From: WLMZ01 sp043753895
Lineage (GTDB): Bacteria; Actinomycetota; Acidimicrobiia; Acidimicrobiales; Ilumatobacteraceae
DNA: 64,000 nt
Assembly (NCBI GenBank): GCA_043753895.1
Contig: JAYUWK010000027.1
Span: forward strand, 81,690-145,689
Reading direction: 5' to 3'
The position numbers and the translations under genes are program-made. Shown in pieces: positions 9,030 through 17,515 of this stretch; the stretch's first letter is position 1, and each line of letters begins with the position of its first letter. Below the pieces are notes generated by a model, which saw nothing but the letters and a program-made list of their open reading frames with translations, made no database searches and had not been told where the DNA came from.

Positions 9030-10580
9030 ATGAAGGTTGCGCTCACGATCAACGACTTCCTCCGGCGCGCGAGCGAGGTGTACCCGGACCGAACCGCCTA
9101 CGTCGACGAGCCCGACCAGCCTGCGCCCGGATGGGGCTCGGCCACGTATCGCGACATGGCGGCAACCGCCGCAGCACAGGCGGCCGGGCTTGATGCGTTG
9201 GGCATCGCGGCCGGCGAACGGGTGGCCATCGTGAGCCACAACTCGGCCCGACTGCTCACCTCGTTCTACGGCGTGAGTGGGTCCGGGCGAATTCTCGTGC
9301 CGGTCAACTTCCGCCTGGTGGCCGAGGAGATCCAGTACATCGTCAATCACTCCGGCGCCCGCCTCTTGCTCATCGACCCCGAGCTCGAGCAGTCACTCGC
9401 GCCGGTACAGGCCGAGCGCAAGATGATCATCGGCACCGATGCCGATAGCGAACTGCTCCGCTTCGATCTCGAGCCGCAGTCGTGGACTCCCGACGAAGAC
9501 GCCACCGCCACCATCAATTACACCAGCGGCACAACGGCCCGCCCCAAAGGTGTGCAACTCACCCATCGCAATCTGTGGATCAACGCGACTACGTTCGGTT
9601 GGCACGTCGGCGCCAGTGATCGGGATGTGTACCTGCACACACTCCCGCAGTTCCACTGCAACGGCTGGGGCATGACCTATGCGGTTACCGGGATGGGTGC
9701 GCAACACGTGATTCTGCGCAAGGTGGATGGGCAGGAGATCCTGCGACGTATCGACGCCCATGGCGTCACGCTGATGTGCGGAGCGCCCGCAGTGCTGAAC
9801 ATGGTGCTCGATGCGGCCCAGAGTTGGGACGGCCCGATTCCGGGTCGTGGCGTCGTCAGGGTCGTGGTTGCTGGCGCGCCGCCGCCCACACGCACGATCG
9901 AACGCATCGAGACAGAACTCGGTTGGGAGTTCATTCAGATTTACGGCCTCACCGAGAGCTCTCCCCTGCTCACTATCAATCGTGGCCGCGCTGAGTTTGA
10001 CTCGCTGTCACCAGCCGATCGCGCTCAACGTCTCAGTCGCGCCGGCGCCCCGGCGATCGGTATCGAAATGGCCACCTCGGCCGAGGGCGAAGTGCTCGCC
10101 CGGGGCAACGTGATCATGGATGGCTACTGGGCGCAACCCGTGGAGACCGCAGCCGCGATTCACGAGGCCAGCGACGGACGCGACTGGTTCCACACCGGTG
10201 ACGGCGGGTTCCTCGATGGTGAGCAGTACCTCACCATCTCCGATCGCAAGAAGGACGTGATCATCTCCGGCGGCGAGAACGTGTCGTCCATCGAGGTCGA
10301 AGACGCCGTCTTCAGCCACCCCGAGGTAGATGAGGTTGCTGTCATCGGTGTCCCCGATGAGAAATGGGGCGAGCTGGTGATGGCTCTGGTCGTGGTGTCG
10401 CCCGGCTCTACACTTACTGCCGACGATCTCGTTGCCTACACGAAGACCAAACTGGCGGGCTACAAGTGCCCCAAACGGGTGGAGTTCCGCGACAGCTTGG
10501 CCCGCACGGCCACGGGCAAACTGCAGAAGTTCAAGCTGCGTGAGCCCTATTGGGAAGGCCGCACCAAGACCGTCAACTGA
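9030..10580 (+). CDS. AMP-forming acyl-CoA synthetase (FadD/DmdB-like)
   Basis: 516 residues of the ANL superfamily. Motifs are YTSGTTARPKG, LPQFHCNGWGMTY (seen in medium-chain and methylthiopropionate-CoA ligases), YGLTESSP, FHTGDGGFLDGEQYLTISDRKKD with the hinge, and the catalytic Lys in TATGKLQKFKLRE. It probably activates a fatty or short branched acid for beta-oxidation; the chain length cannot be read. GGAGG at 9019-9024 lies just before ATG 9030 and decides this start over the ATG at 9018, which overlaps that site. Confidence 0.85.
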   Translation: MKVALTINDFLRRASEVYPDRTAYVDEPDQPAPGWGSATYRDMAATAAAQAAGLDALGIAAGERVAIVSHNSARLLTSFYGVSGSGRILVPVNFRLVAEEIQYIVNHSGARLLLIDPELEQSLAPVQAERKMIIGTDADSELLRFDLEPQSWTPDEDATATINYTSGTTARPKGVQLTHRNLWINATTFGWHVGASDRDVYLHTLPQFHCNGWGMTYAVTGMGAQHVILRKVDGQEILRRIDAHGVTLMCGAPAVLNMVLDAAQSWDGPIPGRGVVRVVVAGAPPPTRTIERIETELGWEFIQIYGLTESSPLLTINRGRAEFDSLSPADRAQRLSRAGAPAIGIEMATSAEGEVLARGNVIMDGYWAQPVETAAAIHEASDGRDWFHTGDGGFLDGEQYLTISDRKKDVIISGGENVSSIEVEDAVFSHPEVDEVAVIGVPDEKWGELVMALVVVSPGSTLTADDLVAYTKTKLAGYKCPKRVEFRDSLARTATGKLQKFKLREPYWEGRTKTVN

Positions 10581-10646
10581 GGCCGGACAAACAGCAATCG
10601 TCAGGAATTCGTAAAGTTCGCTGCGACATGTGCCGAAACAAAGAGC

Positions 10647-11744
10647 ATGTTCCGGTTCCGTCAAGTGCTCGCTGCCATCATCATCTCGACCATCACCACG
10701 TTGGCGCTGTTTGCCTCCGGATCGTCGGCACACGCAATGGCCCCCGAGACGATGAGCCTCGATGCCGTCCAGATGCCGAGCGTGGCAACGGCGTCGTCGA
10801 TGACCTATTCGGTTCGTTGGGGTGACTCTCTATTCGGTATTGCTGCTCGTTACAGCGTGAAGATCGGCGATCTCCTTGCGGTCAACAACCGTGTGATCAC
10901 CAGTGCGATCCATCCCGGCGACGTGCTCGTGTTGCCCGTCGGTGCAGTTGCACCAGCAGCCAAGACTCCAGCACCCAAGACCCCAGCACCCAAGACCCCA
11001 GCACCGACGACAACAACGACAACACCTGCGCCGGCCGCTGGCGCACCGACTGCGGGCAACACCGAGTATGTGGTGCAATCGGGCGACTACCTGATCTCGA
11101 TCGCCGTCAACCACGGCGTGAAACTCGCGGCGCTGCTGTCGGCGAACAACATCAAGATCACCACGGCCATCTTCCCCGGCACCAAGCTCGTCATCCCGCC
11201 GGCCACCATGCCCCTCCCTGCTCCACCTGCACCGCCGACGCAGGTGAACCCCACTCCGGCGGCGGCCACCCCCGCGCCGACGAGCCCGACGTCGACTACC
11301 ACAGCATCAACGCCCGGCACCGCAGTTCCCACGGCTTCGCCCGTGCCGCTCACGGCAGCGCAGCAGCAATCGATCGCCACGGTGCTTACCTACCTACAGG
11401 CCCAGATCGGCAAGCCCTACCAGTTCAACGCTGCCGGCCCCGACAGCTTTGACTGCTCCGGCCTGGTCATGGCGGCCTACGCGCAAATCGGCGTGAGCCT
11501 TCCCCATCAGAGCTCGATGCAGTCGAAGTATGGCGCAGCGGTCGACTGGAAGACTCAGCCGATCATGCCCGGCGACCTGATCTTCACCGCGTCGACCTCG
11601 AACCCCGGAGTAATCAGCCATGTCGGTATGGCCATCGATGCGAAGACGTGGATTCAAGCGGCTCGCACGGGAACGCCTGTGCGCATCGGCAACCTGCCAC
11701 AGCCTGAGCGGATCCAGGTTGTTCGTCGCCTCGTCAACGGCTGA
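10647..11744 (+). CDS. Secreted peptidoglycan endopeptidase: two LysM domains and NlpC/P60
   Basis: 365 residues. A signal peptide (residues 1-30, cleavage near AHA) is followed by LysM repeats at about 54-97 and 141-184, which bind glycan strands. The linkers are rich in Pro, Thr and Ala, and the first contains a three-copy TPAPK repeat. The C-terminal NlpC/P60 domain (about 245-365) has the catalytic Cys270 in SFDCSGLVMAAY and His325 in ISHVGMAID. It should cut stem peptides during wall growth or cell separation. It is transcribed alone, in the opposite direction from the GT39-like gene. Confidence 0.9.
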   Translation: MFRFRQVLAAIIISTITTLALFASGSSAHAMAPETMSLDAVQMPSVATASSMTYSVRWGDSLFGIAARYSVKIGDLLAVNNRVITSAIHPGDVLVLPVGAVAPAAKTPAPKTPAPKTPAPTTTTTTPAPAAGAPTAGNTEYVVQSGDYLISIAVNHGVKLAALLSANNIKITTAIFPGTKLVIPPATMPLPAPPAPPTQVNPTPAAATPAPTSPTSTTTASTPGTAVPTASPVPLTAAQQQSIATVLTYLQAQIGKPYQFNAAGPDSFDCSGLVMAAYAQIGVSLPHQSSMQSKYGAAVDWKTQPIMPGDLIFTASTSNPGVISHVGMAIDAKTWIQAARTGTPVRIGNLPQPERIQVVRRLVNG

Positions 11745-11761
11745 GCCACACGCGGCAAGGT

Positions 11762-13060
11762 TCAGCTCCCGGCGGCGGTGACGAAACGGTGCAGCAGTCG
11801 GTCGACCATGCGTCGTACCGGGGCCAAGGCGGCGAGAAACGACGCAGCACAAACGGCAACCAGAGATTCCGCCGGGACACGCAGACGATGCGAGCCATAA
11901 AAGACGATGGCGACGGCAGCGACCCCGATGATCGGCACAGTGAGGATGTATCGAACGCCACGGCGCGTGCGCCACAGGCCGATCGCTGCCATGGGCGCGA
12001 GCAGCCACCAACTCACCATGCCGGCCCAGATCGCCCATGTTGGCCGCTCCTCGCCGAGATCGCCACGTACGGTTTCACGCAATCCATATAGGTCGGCGCC
12101 TCGCAGCACACGGGCCGCCACCACCACCGGCACGCGCGATACGTTCGCCCGCACATAATTCATTGCCTCGCGTCGTCTGCGTATCGAACGCTCGGCGGTG
12201 TTTTCGTTGGCAGGTGGCGTGACCCCGTTTTCGAGACACGACAGGTTCCATCCGCCGATTCCCACGCCGCCATAGGAGGCCGCGCAATTCGCACCGAGCC
12301 ATGTGTTGCCCTCGTTGGTGCTCATCAACACGACGGTGTCGAATCGAGCGGTGTTGTACACGATCCACGGCAACACGGTCACGCCGGTGGCCGCGACGAT
12401 CACGACAGCCCGCTTGACCCACTGAGCGCGCGGCAGCGATCGAACGCCTATCAGCGCAAACAGAGGCGAGTAGATCAGTACCTCACTGCGCGCATGCCCT
12501 GCGATACCAATGAGCACGCCGAGCATCAGGGCGCTGCGCAGGTTCATTCGGTCACGGTGGTGCAACGCCGCGAGCAGCACCACGACCACCATCACAATGA
12601 CCAATGTCTCGGACATCACCAGCGAATCGCTCAGCCAGATGTTCGGGTACACCGCTGCGATTGCCGCGGCAATCAAGCCAACCGCGCGGCCACCCACGCG
12701 CCGTGCCAGCATCGAGATCAACACGATGCCGACGATGCCGAGCAGCGTCATCGTGGCGCGCTGCCAGAACTGCGGATGCGACAGCAGGCTTGCCGGCGTG
12801 ACCACGATGGATGTGAGCGGCGGATGCTCGGCACCGGGCAGCACTCCCCAGTTCTCAAGGGGCCCGCTCGCCTCCTTGAACCACCTTCCGTGAGCGTTAT
12901 TGAGGGCCTGGATGTTGTAGTACCACGCGTCTCCGTACTGCAGCGGAATGTTCCACTTCGAAATCAAAATGATGATCCGCCATGTTGCGCCGGTGAGCGT
13001 GATCGCTGCGATGCAGCGTCGGTACAGCTGCTCGCGCTCCGCCTCCTGCACGTCATCCAC
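11762..13060 (-). CDS. GT39/ArnT-like membrane glycosyltransferase
   Basis: About 432 residues with many transmembrane segments and the luminal DAWYYNIQA region near the N terminus, where PMT/ArnT-type enzymes carry their acidic catalytic motif. The family moves sugars from polyprenyl-phosphate donors to proteins or lipids outside the membrane. Acceptor and sugar are unknown. The frame is open to 13183, but that would overlap the upstream gene ending at 13104. The GTG at 13060 (VDDVQEAE...) is the better start and leaves a 43-base gap. Confidence 0.65.
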   Translation of the reverse strand: MDDVQEAEREQLYRRCIAAITLTGATWRIIILISKWNIPLQYGDAWYYNIQALNNAHGRWFKEASGPLENWGVLPGAEHPPLTSIVVTPASLLSHPQFWQRATMTLLGIVGIVLISMLARRVGGRAVGLIAAAIAAVYPNIWLSDSLVMSETLVIVMVVVVLLAALHHRDRMNLRSALMLGVLIGIAGHARSEVLIYSPLFALIGVRSLPRAQWVKRAVVIVAATGVTVLPWIVYNTARFDTVVLMSTNEGNTWLGANCAASYGGVGIGGWNLSCLENGVTPPANENTAERSIRRRREAMNYVRANVSRVPVVVAARVLRGADLYGLRETVRGDLGEERPTWAIWAGMVSWWLLAPMAAIGLWRTRRGVRYILTVPIIGVAAVAIVFYGSHRLRVPAESLVAVCAASFLAALAPVRRMVDRLLHRFVTAAGS

Positions 13061-13103
13061 GGGCGCTGACCCTAGTTGATGGCCTTTGCAGCGCTGCCGC
13101 GAT

Positions 13104-13544
13104 TCAGATCGAGCGCATGCGGTTGTTGCGAGGGTTGTGCTCCACCTCAGCCAACCCGAGATGCTCCATCGGCAGCGGCGCATACATCCCGAAGCGGCCC
13201 CGAAAGCCCTTCTTCAGGCCGTACCAACCACCAAGGGGATCATCCGGCGAACGACCCCATGCCTCGACCGTGGAATCCTTGGCAGGCTTTTGCTCATCGG
13301 CCGAACCGAGATCCATCCAATCACCGTGCGCCACGAGCATCGCATGCAGATCAGCGAGGCAACGCGCGTCGTACAGCAAAACCGTCTTGCCCACCGTGCA
13401 CACGATCACATCGACTCCCGCTCGCGTGTCGCGGTGCATCGTGTACTCGGAACTCAACGGCGGCGTTTTCAGCTGCCACGGATCGTCGACTGTTCCAGTC
13501 CCACCGCTGATCGCTTCGTCGCCCATGTCTCGCTCCTGTCCCAT
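13104..13544 (-). CDS. Conserved actinobacterial protein of unknown function
   Basis: 146 residues, soluble, without signal or membrane segment. The conserved-looking core includes DDPWQLKTPPLSSEYTMHRD, HGDWMDLGSADEQKP and a C-terminal EVEHNPRNNRMRSI. I recall a small actinobacterial family with this pattern (possibly DUF6855), but I am not sure of the name. The role is unknown. It precedes the GT39-like gene on the same strand. Confidence 0.65.
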   Translation of the reverse strand: MGQERDMGDEAISGGTGTVDDPWQLKTPPLSSEYTMHRDTRAGVDVIVCTVGKTVLLYDARCLADLHAMLVAHGDWMDLGSADEQKPAKDSTVEAWGRSPDDPLGGWYGLKKGFRGRFGMYAPLPMEHLGLAEVEHNPRNNRMRSI

Positions 13545-13603
13545 GCCGGAAATTGGCCCACAGTCTTGCCGATCCTGTGACCACCATGTGATCTGATGAG
13601 CAC

Positions 13604-13978
13604 ATGAGTTCGATCAAGCCGCTGCTCACCGGAGTCATCGGCGCGCTCATCGCCGCGACGACGACGTGGGTGTACCTCGCCTCGATTACCATCGACGACG
13701 GACTCGAAGCGTTGATGTTCGTGCCGATTCTCGTCGCGGTGCTCGTCACCCTCGGCACGATCGCCGGCTTGCGGCGGCGGTCCACGTCGTGGCCAGCCTT
13801 CGTCGCCCTTGGCGCGGTCGCCACCACAACGCTGTATTTGTTGTCCCTTGCTGCTGTGCGCCGTAATTCCACCTTGGCCTTCGCTTCCGTCGCTACCTCA
13901 ACTCTGGTTGGCGGGCTCGCATTCGGAGCATCGTTTGTTGGCTGGGCGTTCGGCACGTGGGTGAAGCGCTCCCAATGA
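13604..13978 (+). CDS. Small four-helix membrane protein of unknown function
   Basis: 124 residues with four hydrophobic segments: about 6-27, 37-57, 66-86 and 93-117. A short Arg-rich loop (LRRRST) follows the second helix. No family is recognised. It is a single gene between a minus-strand gene and the DosR-box promoter of the ferritin-like gene. Confidence 0.6.
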   Translation: MSSIKPLLTGVIGALIAATTTWVYLASITIDDGLEALMFVPILVAVLVTLGTIAGLRRRSTSWPAFVALGAVATTTLYLLSLAAVRRNSTLAFASVATSTLVGGLAFGASFVGWAFGTWVKRSQ

Positions 13979-14101
13979 GGTCAATTGGTACTCGATGACC
14001 GTGCGCATCAACCGACGTATCCGCTCAGCCAAATCGCTGAGGGCGGTCCGGAGTTGAGGACCAAGATGGGTGTCGCGCGACACATGAAACGCGCCGCCCT
14101 C

Positions 14102-14115
14102 GGGACTTTGGTACC
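14102..14115. promoter_or_regulatory. DosR/DevR-like operator upstream of ferritin-like/ferredoxin genes
   Basis: GGGACTTTGGTACC, preceded by TC and followed by TA, differs at one base from GGGACTTTGGTCCC, the DosR core palindrome. It lies 80 bases before ATG 14195, a normal position for an activator site allowing for a leader. The downstream ferredoxin fits a hypoxia regulon, since fdxA is a known DosR target in mycobacteria. The link is inference. Confidence 0.5.
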
Positions 14116-14194
14116 TATTTCTCGAAGTCGGCGCGAGCGTACGTTTGGGCTGAAGTCCACATGGTCGGAAACGACCACATCGGGGAGGCCACTC

Positions 14195-14935
14195 ATGGCG
14201 AAGCAGACCGAAGCCGAGTCGAACAACGCGATCGCCGATCGCTTGCCGCAGATCACGCCGATGGGTCAGCCGCTCGACTGGGCATGGCTGCGTGGCGCGC
14301 CAAGCGAATGGGGAGTGCGACCCAAGCCGAGCGCACGCGGGCTGACGATGAGCGACATCGCATTCGGCAGCTACGGCGAGGTTCCCGAGAACGCCGAGTG
14401 CCGCAGTATGGCCGGGCGCGGATCCACCGTCGAGGGCGACTCCCCCGATATGGGCTACATCCTCAACAAGAAGTCCGATGTGTGGTCCGAGAACGTGCGC
14501 GAGTTGTACGAAGAGGCCGTTGCCCGCCAGTGGTCAGCCACCCGCGACATTCGGTGGAACGAATTGCCCGAGTTCCCCCCCGACATCGAGCACGCGGTAT
14601 GTCAGGTGTTCACCACGCTCGCGGAGATCGAGATGATCGCGGCCGATCTGCCGGCGAAGTGGATGTGGCGGATGAACCACGACTACCTCGAAGCGAAGAT
14701 GTTCCTTTGCACCCAGATCATGGACGAGGCTCGCCACACCGAGGTGTTTCGTAAACGGGCGCTCTCGAACGGTGATGGGTTGCTGTATTCGCGGTCCAGC
14801 GGCGAAAGCCTGTTGCGCTCGATCCTCAAGGCCAAGACCTACACCCCGGCGCGGGCCGCTTCGACCTCATCAGGAGCCAACCATGAACCCACCTGTGTGC
14901 CCGAACTGCAACAAGCCCGTGACGCGGGCACTTGA
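14195..14935 (+). pseudogene. Ferritin-like di-iron protein, C-terminal half lost
   Basis: Starts at ATG 14195 behind GGGGAGG. The first ~215 residues look like a ferritin-like or R2-like di-iron protein: one metal-ligand helix (TTLAEIEMIAAD) and a second with the DEARH motif (QIMDEARHTEVF). Homology stops near ILKAKTYTPARA (about 14850). The remaining ~27 residues are out-of-frame readings of the next gene's leader. Such proteins need four helices, with a second ExxH further on, so the product cannot form a full site. The ribosome site of the next gene is kept. Confidence 0.65.
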
Positions 14936-15119
14936 CCTGTCCTACGGATGGTGGGATTGGAACGGCTCGAAGTACGTACTGTGCACGGCGTCAACTGGTG
15001 TCGACGTCGCGCCCTGGGTACACGCCGACTGCATGAAGCAGTTGCGCGAGTTTCATCCCGCCGACTTCCACGACGTTGATGCGCACTCCTCTGGCACCCA
15101 CGCGGCCGTGTCGGCCTGA
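14883..15119 (+). CDS. Small CxxC protein linked to ferredoxin
   Basis: 78 residues from ATG 14883 with a clear AGGAG site upstream. CPNC near the N terminus and two later Cys (in YVLCTAST and HADCMKQ) suggest a zinc-bound fold. Its start overlaps the out-of-frame tail of the truncated ferritin-like gene, and the ferredoxin follows 12 bases later. The function is unknown; the context suggests redox or iron chemistry. Confidence 0.6.
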   Translation: MNPPVCPNCNKPVTRALDLSYGWWDWNGSKYVLCTASTGVDVAPWVHADCMKQLREFHPADFHDVDAHSSGTHAAVSA

Positions 15120-15131
15120 TCGCACCACGAC

Positions 15132-15539
15132 ATGAGCCACACCGTCCTCGAGGATCTGTGCATCGGATGCGGTGCGTGCGACTACTCGTGTCCCACGAAC
15201 GCGCTCACCAAGACCGACAGTTTCCTCGGCCTGTTCGTGATCGATCCATTCACGTGTGACGACTGCGGTATCTGCGTCGACAAGTGCCCGGTGATGGCTA
15301 TCGAGCCCGACCCGGCATGGCCCACCTGCCACGGTCACGGTTGCCCACTCACGTCCAACCGCTTAGCCGACGCCGAATGTGCGATCTGGCGGCAGCGGTG
15401 CCCCGCGTGCGGTTCGACGCTGTGGCGGCATGGCGATGGTGCATGGGGATGCGCAACCTGCGACGACGGTTCACGGGTGCATTGCCCGAAGGACCGGATG
15501 CTCGCCATCTCCGACAAGCCCACAACCTCGGCGATCTAG
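15132..15539 (+). CDS. 2[4Fe-4S] ferredoxin with C-terminal zinc-ribbon-like region
   Basis: 135 residues. Two Fe-S motifs are present: CIGCGACDYSCP (residues 10-21) and CDDCGICVDKCP. These are followed by CHGHGC and then a CPACG...CATCD pair that looks like a zinc ribbon. It should carry electrons at low potential. The extra C-terminal cysteines are unusual for a simple ferredoxin. It is the last gene of the cluster behind the DosR-like box and overlaps the convergent secreted-protein gene by 4 bases. Confidence 0.8.
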   Translation: MSHTVLEDLCIGCGACDYSCPTNALTKTDSFLGLFVIDPFTCDDCGICVDKCPVMAIEPDPAWPTCHGHGCPLTSNRLADAECAIWRQRCPACGSTLWRHGDGAWGCATCDDGSRVHCPKDRMLAISDKPTTSAI

Positions 15540-16153
15540 ACGTCTACGCCGCCGGGAAGTAGCCGTTCACGTCGACGATCAGATCCGTCGCCACCGACGT
15601 GAACACCACCACGCTGACCGATCTGCCAAAGCAAACCATCAACCGTGGTCCGCTCACCCACACGCGACTCCTTGCAGTACTTGCCGTTCTCGATCGCGCC
15701 GGTTTGCGTACATGCGAAACCGATCTTGTACTGACCCACGGGGACGGTCCCCGAGAGCGCGTTGAACGACATGTCCGGGATACCGGAGATCAGTCCGACG
15801 GGACTTGCCGATGGGTTTCTGTTTCTGATCGGCGTGTCCCCGCCGTCGTAGAGCGACGACACGAACTTGCCCGGGATGGCGACGGGACCACTCGTGAAGG
15901 CCGAGGCAAACGTGTCGACGGAACGCTCGACGAAGTACGTCTGCCAACGGTACGAGGGTGAGCCACTGGCACCGCCAATACACGACGCCCCGGCGGGAGG
16001 CAGCAGCGTGAAGACCGTGGTCGCTGTGCCCGATGTTGGATTCATCGAGTTGGAACCCAAAGGTGGCGCGGCGCGGGCACTCCCCGTCGTCGCGACCATC
16101 GACGCGAGCACCGTTACCGTCAGCGCTGTTGCCACTCTCGTCACGTGAGTCAT
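15536..16153 (-). pseudogene. Secreted two-cysteine-domain protein, chimeric 3' end
   Basis: A signal peptide (residues 1-28) is followed by the domain shared with three other proteins in this window: GASCIGG, YRWQTYFVERSVD, NPSASPVGLISGIP and GQYKIGFACT. Homology ends at GAIENGKYC. The remainder is out of frame: another frame reads FTSVATDLIVDVNGYFPAA and a stop, a C-terminal motif common in actinobacterial secreted proteins. So the gene looks like the start of one protein joined to the end of another through an out-of-frame deletion. The domain itself may still be made and secreted. Confidence 0.6.
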
Positions 16154-16249
16154 CGCACGAAGGATCGCCCACTACAGCCCCATTGAGACCGCGGCAGTAT
16201 CACATTACAGATCAATTCACCTGCCGGACCGTCAACGTTCATCCACGGT

Positions 16250-17503
16250 TCAGTTGCCGAAGTCCCAACCCTCGCCCTGGGCGTACTGCCCGAGCACGTT
16301 CTTGGCGATGAGGATCTTGTGCACCTCGTCGGGACCATCGGCAATGCGCAGCGTGCGGGCACCCATGTACATGCCAGCAAGCGGCAGGTCGTTGCTCACG
16401 CCAGCCGCACCCCACACCTGAATCGCACGGTCGACCACTCGTGAATACGCGTTGGGCACGAAGATCTTGATCGCGCTGATGTCGGTGCGCGCTCCCTGCA
16501 GGCCCTGATCGATCTTCTCCGCCGCATGGATCGTCATCAGCCGCGCCGCCTGAATATCGATGTAACTGTCAGCAATGAAGCCCTGCACGAACTGCTTGTC
16601 CTGCAAGAGGCCACCATGCACCTCTCGGGTGGTGGCCCGCTCGACCATGAGGTCGAACGCACGCCACATCTGACCGACGGAGTTCATGCAATGGAAGATG
16701 CGCCCGGCACCGAGGCGATCCTGCGCCGCCTGATGTCCCTCGCCGACACGACCCAGCGCGTTCTCGACGGGCACGCGCACGCCTTCGTAGCGCACCTCAC
16801 AGTGGTCGCTCTCAGAACGACCCCACACGCCAATGCCTCGCACGATGTTCACGCCTTTGGTGGCCGTGGGCACGATGATCTGCACCATCGGTCCGACACG
16901 GGTGCCCTCCTGACCAGCCTCGACCACGCGGCACATCACGATGAAGAAATCGGCGTCGATGCCGTTCGATGTGAACCACTTGTGACCGTTGATCACAAAA
17001 TGATCGCCGTCGATGACAGCGCTGGTGGTGATGGACCGAGGGTCAGAGCCAGCGTTCTCGGGCTCAGTCATCGAAAAGCCCGACTCCATCGTGCCCTCGA
17101 TGAGCGGCAGTAACCACTTCTGCTTCTGGTCCTCGGTGCCGTACTTCACCAGCACCGACTGATTACCGCTATTCGGCGCCACAACACCGAACAGCGACGC
17201 GGCACCAATTGCATATGCAAGTACCTCGTTCATGTACGCGTGGGCGAGGAAGTCGAGGCCCATGCCACCGTATTCGGCGGGCAGGTGCGGCGCCCACAAA
17301 CCAGCGGCCTTGACCTTCTCTTTGATCTCGGCACGTAGCTCGAGTACCTCGGTGCGGTCGGTCCAGCTCTCGCCCGCCCGCCGCTCGGCCCACAGGCGAC
17401 CCTCGTTCGGCAGGATGTCGTTGTTCACGATCTCGGCGGTACGGCCGCGTATGTCGTTGATGCGCTCGTCGATCGTGCTGATGGGCTTGCAGTTCATGGT
17501 CAT
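16250..17503 (-). CDS. Acyl-CoA dehydrogenase (ACAD10/11-like)
   Basis: 417 residues, a full-length flavin acyl-CoA dehydrogenase catalysing alpha,beta-desaturation of an acyl-CoA. Motifs are FSMTEPENAGSDP and VINGHKWFTSNG in the beta domain, then RTDISAIKIFVPNAYSRVVDRAIQVWGAAG and ADGPDEVHK, which supplies the catalytic Glu in ACAD10/11-type enzymes. The start follows the P450 stop by 12 bases, so the two form an operon and may act in one degradation route. Confidence 0.9.
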   Translation of the reverse strand: MTMNCKPISTIDERINDIRGRTAEIVNNDILPNEGRLWAERRAGESWTDRTEVLELRAEIKEKVKAAGLWAPHLPAEYGGMGLDFLAHAYMNEVLAYAIGAASLFGVVAPNSGNQSVLVKYGTEDQKQKWLLPLIEGTMESGFSMTEPENAGSDPRSITTSAVIDGDHFVINGHKWFTSNGIDADFFIVMCRVVEAGQEGTRVGPMVQIIVPTATKGVNIVRGIGVWGRSESDHCEVRYEGVRVPVENALGRVGEGHQAAQDRLGAGRIFHCMNSVGQMWRAFDLMVERATTREVHGGLLQDKQFVQGFIADSYIDIQAARLMTIHAAEKIDQGLQGARTDISAIKIFVPNAYSRVVDRAIQVWGAAGVSNDLPLAGMYMGARTLRIADGPDEVHKILIAKNVLGQYAQGEGWDFGN

Positions 17504-17515
17504 CGGGAGGGTCCT

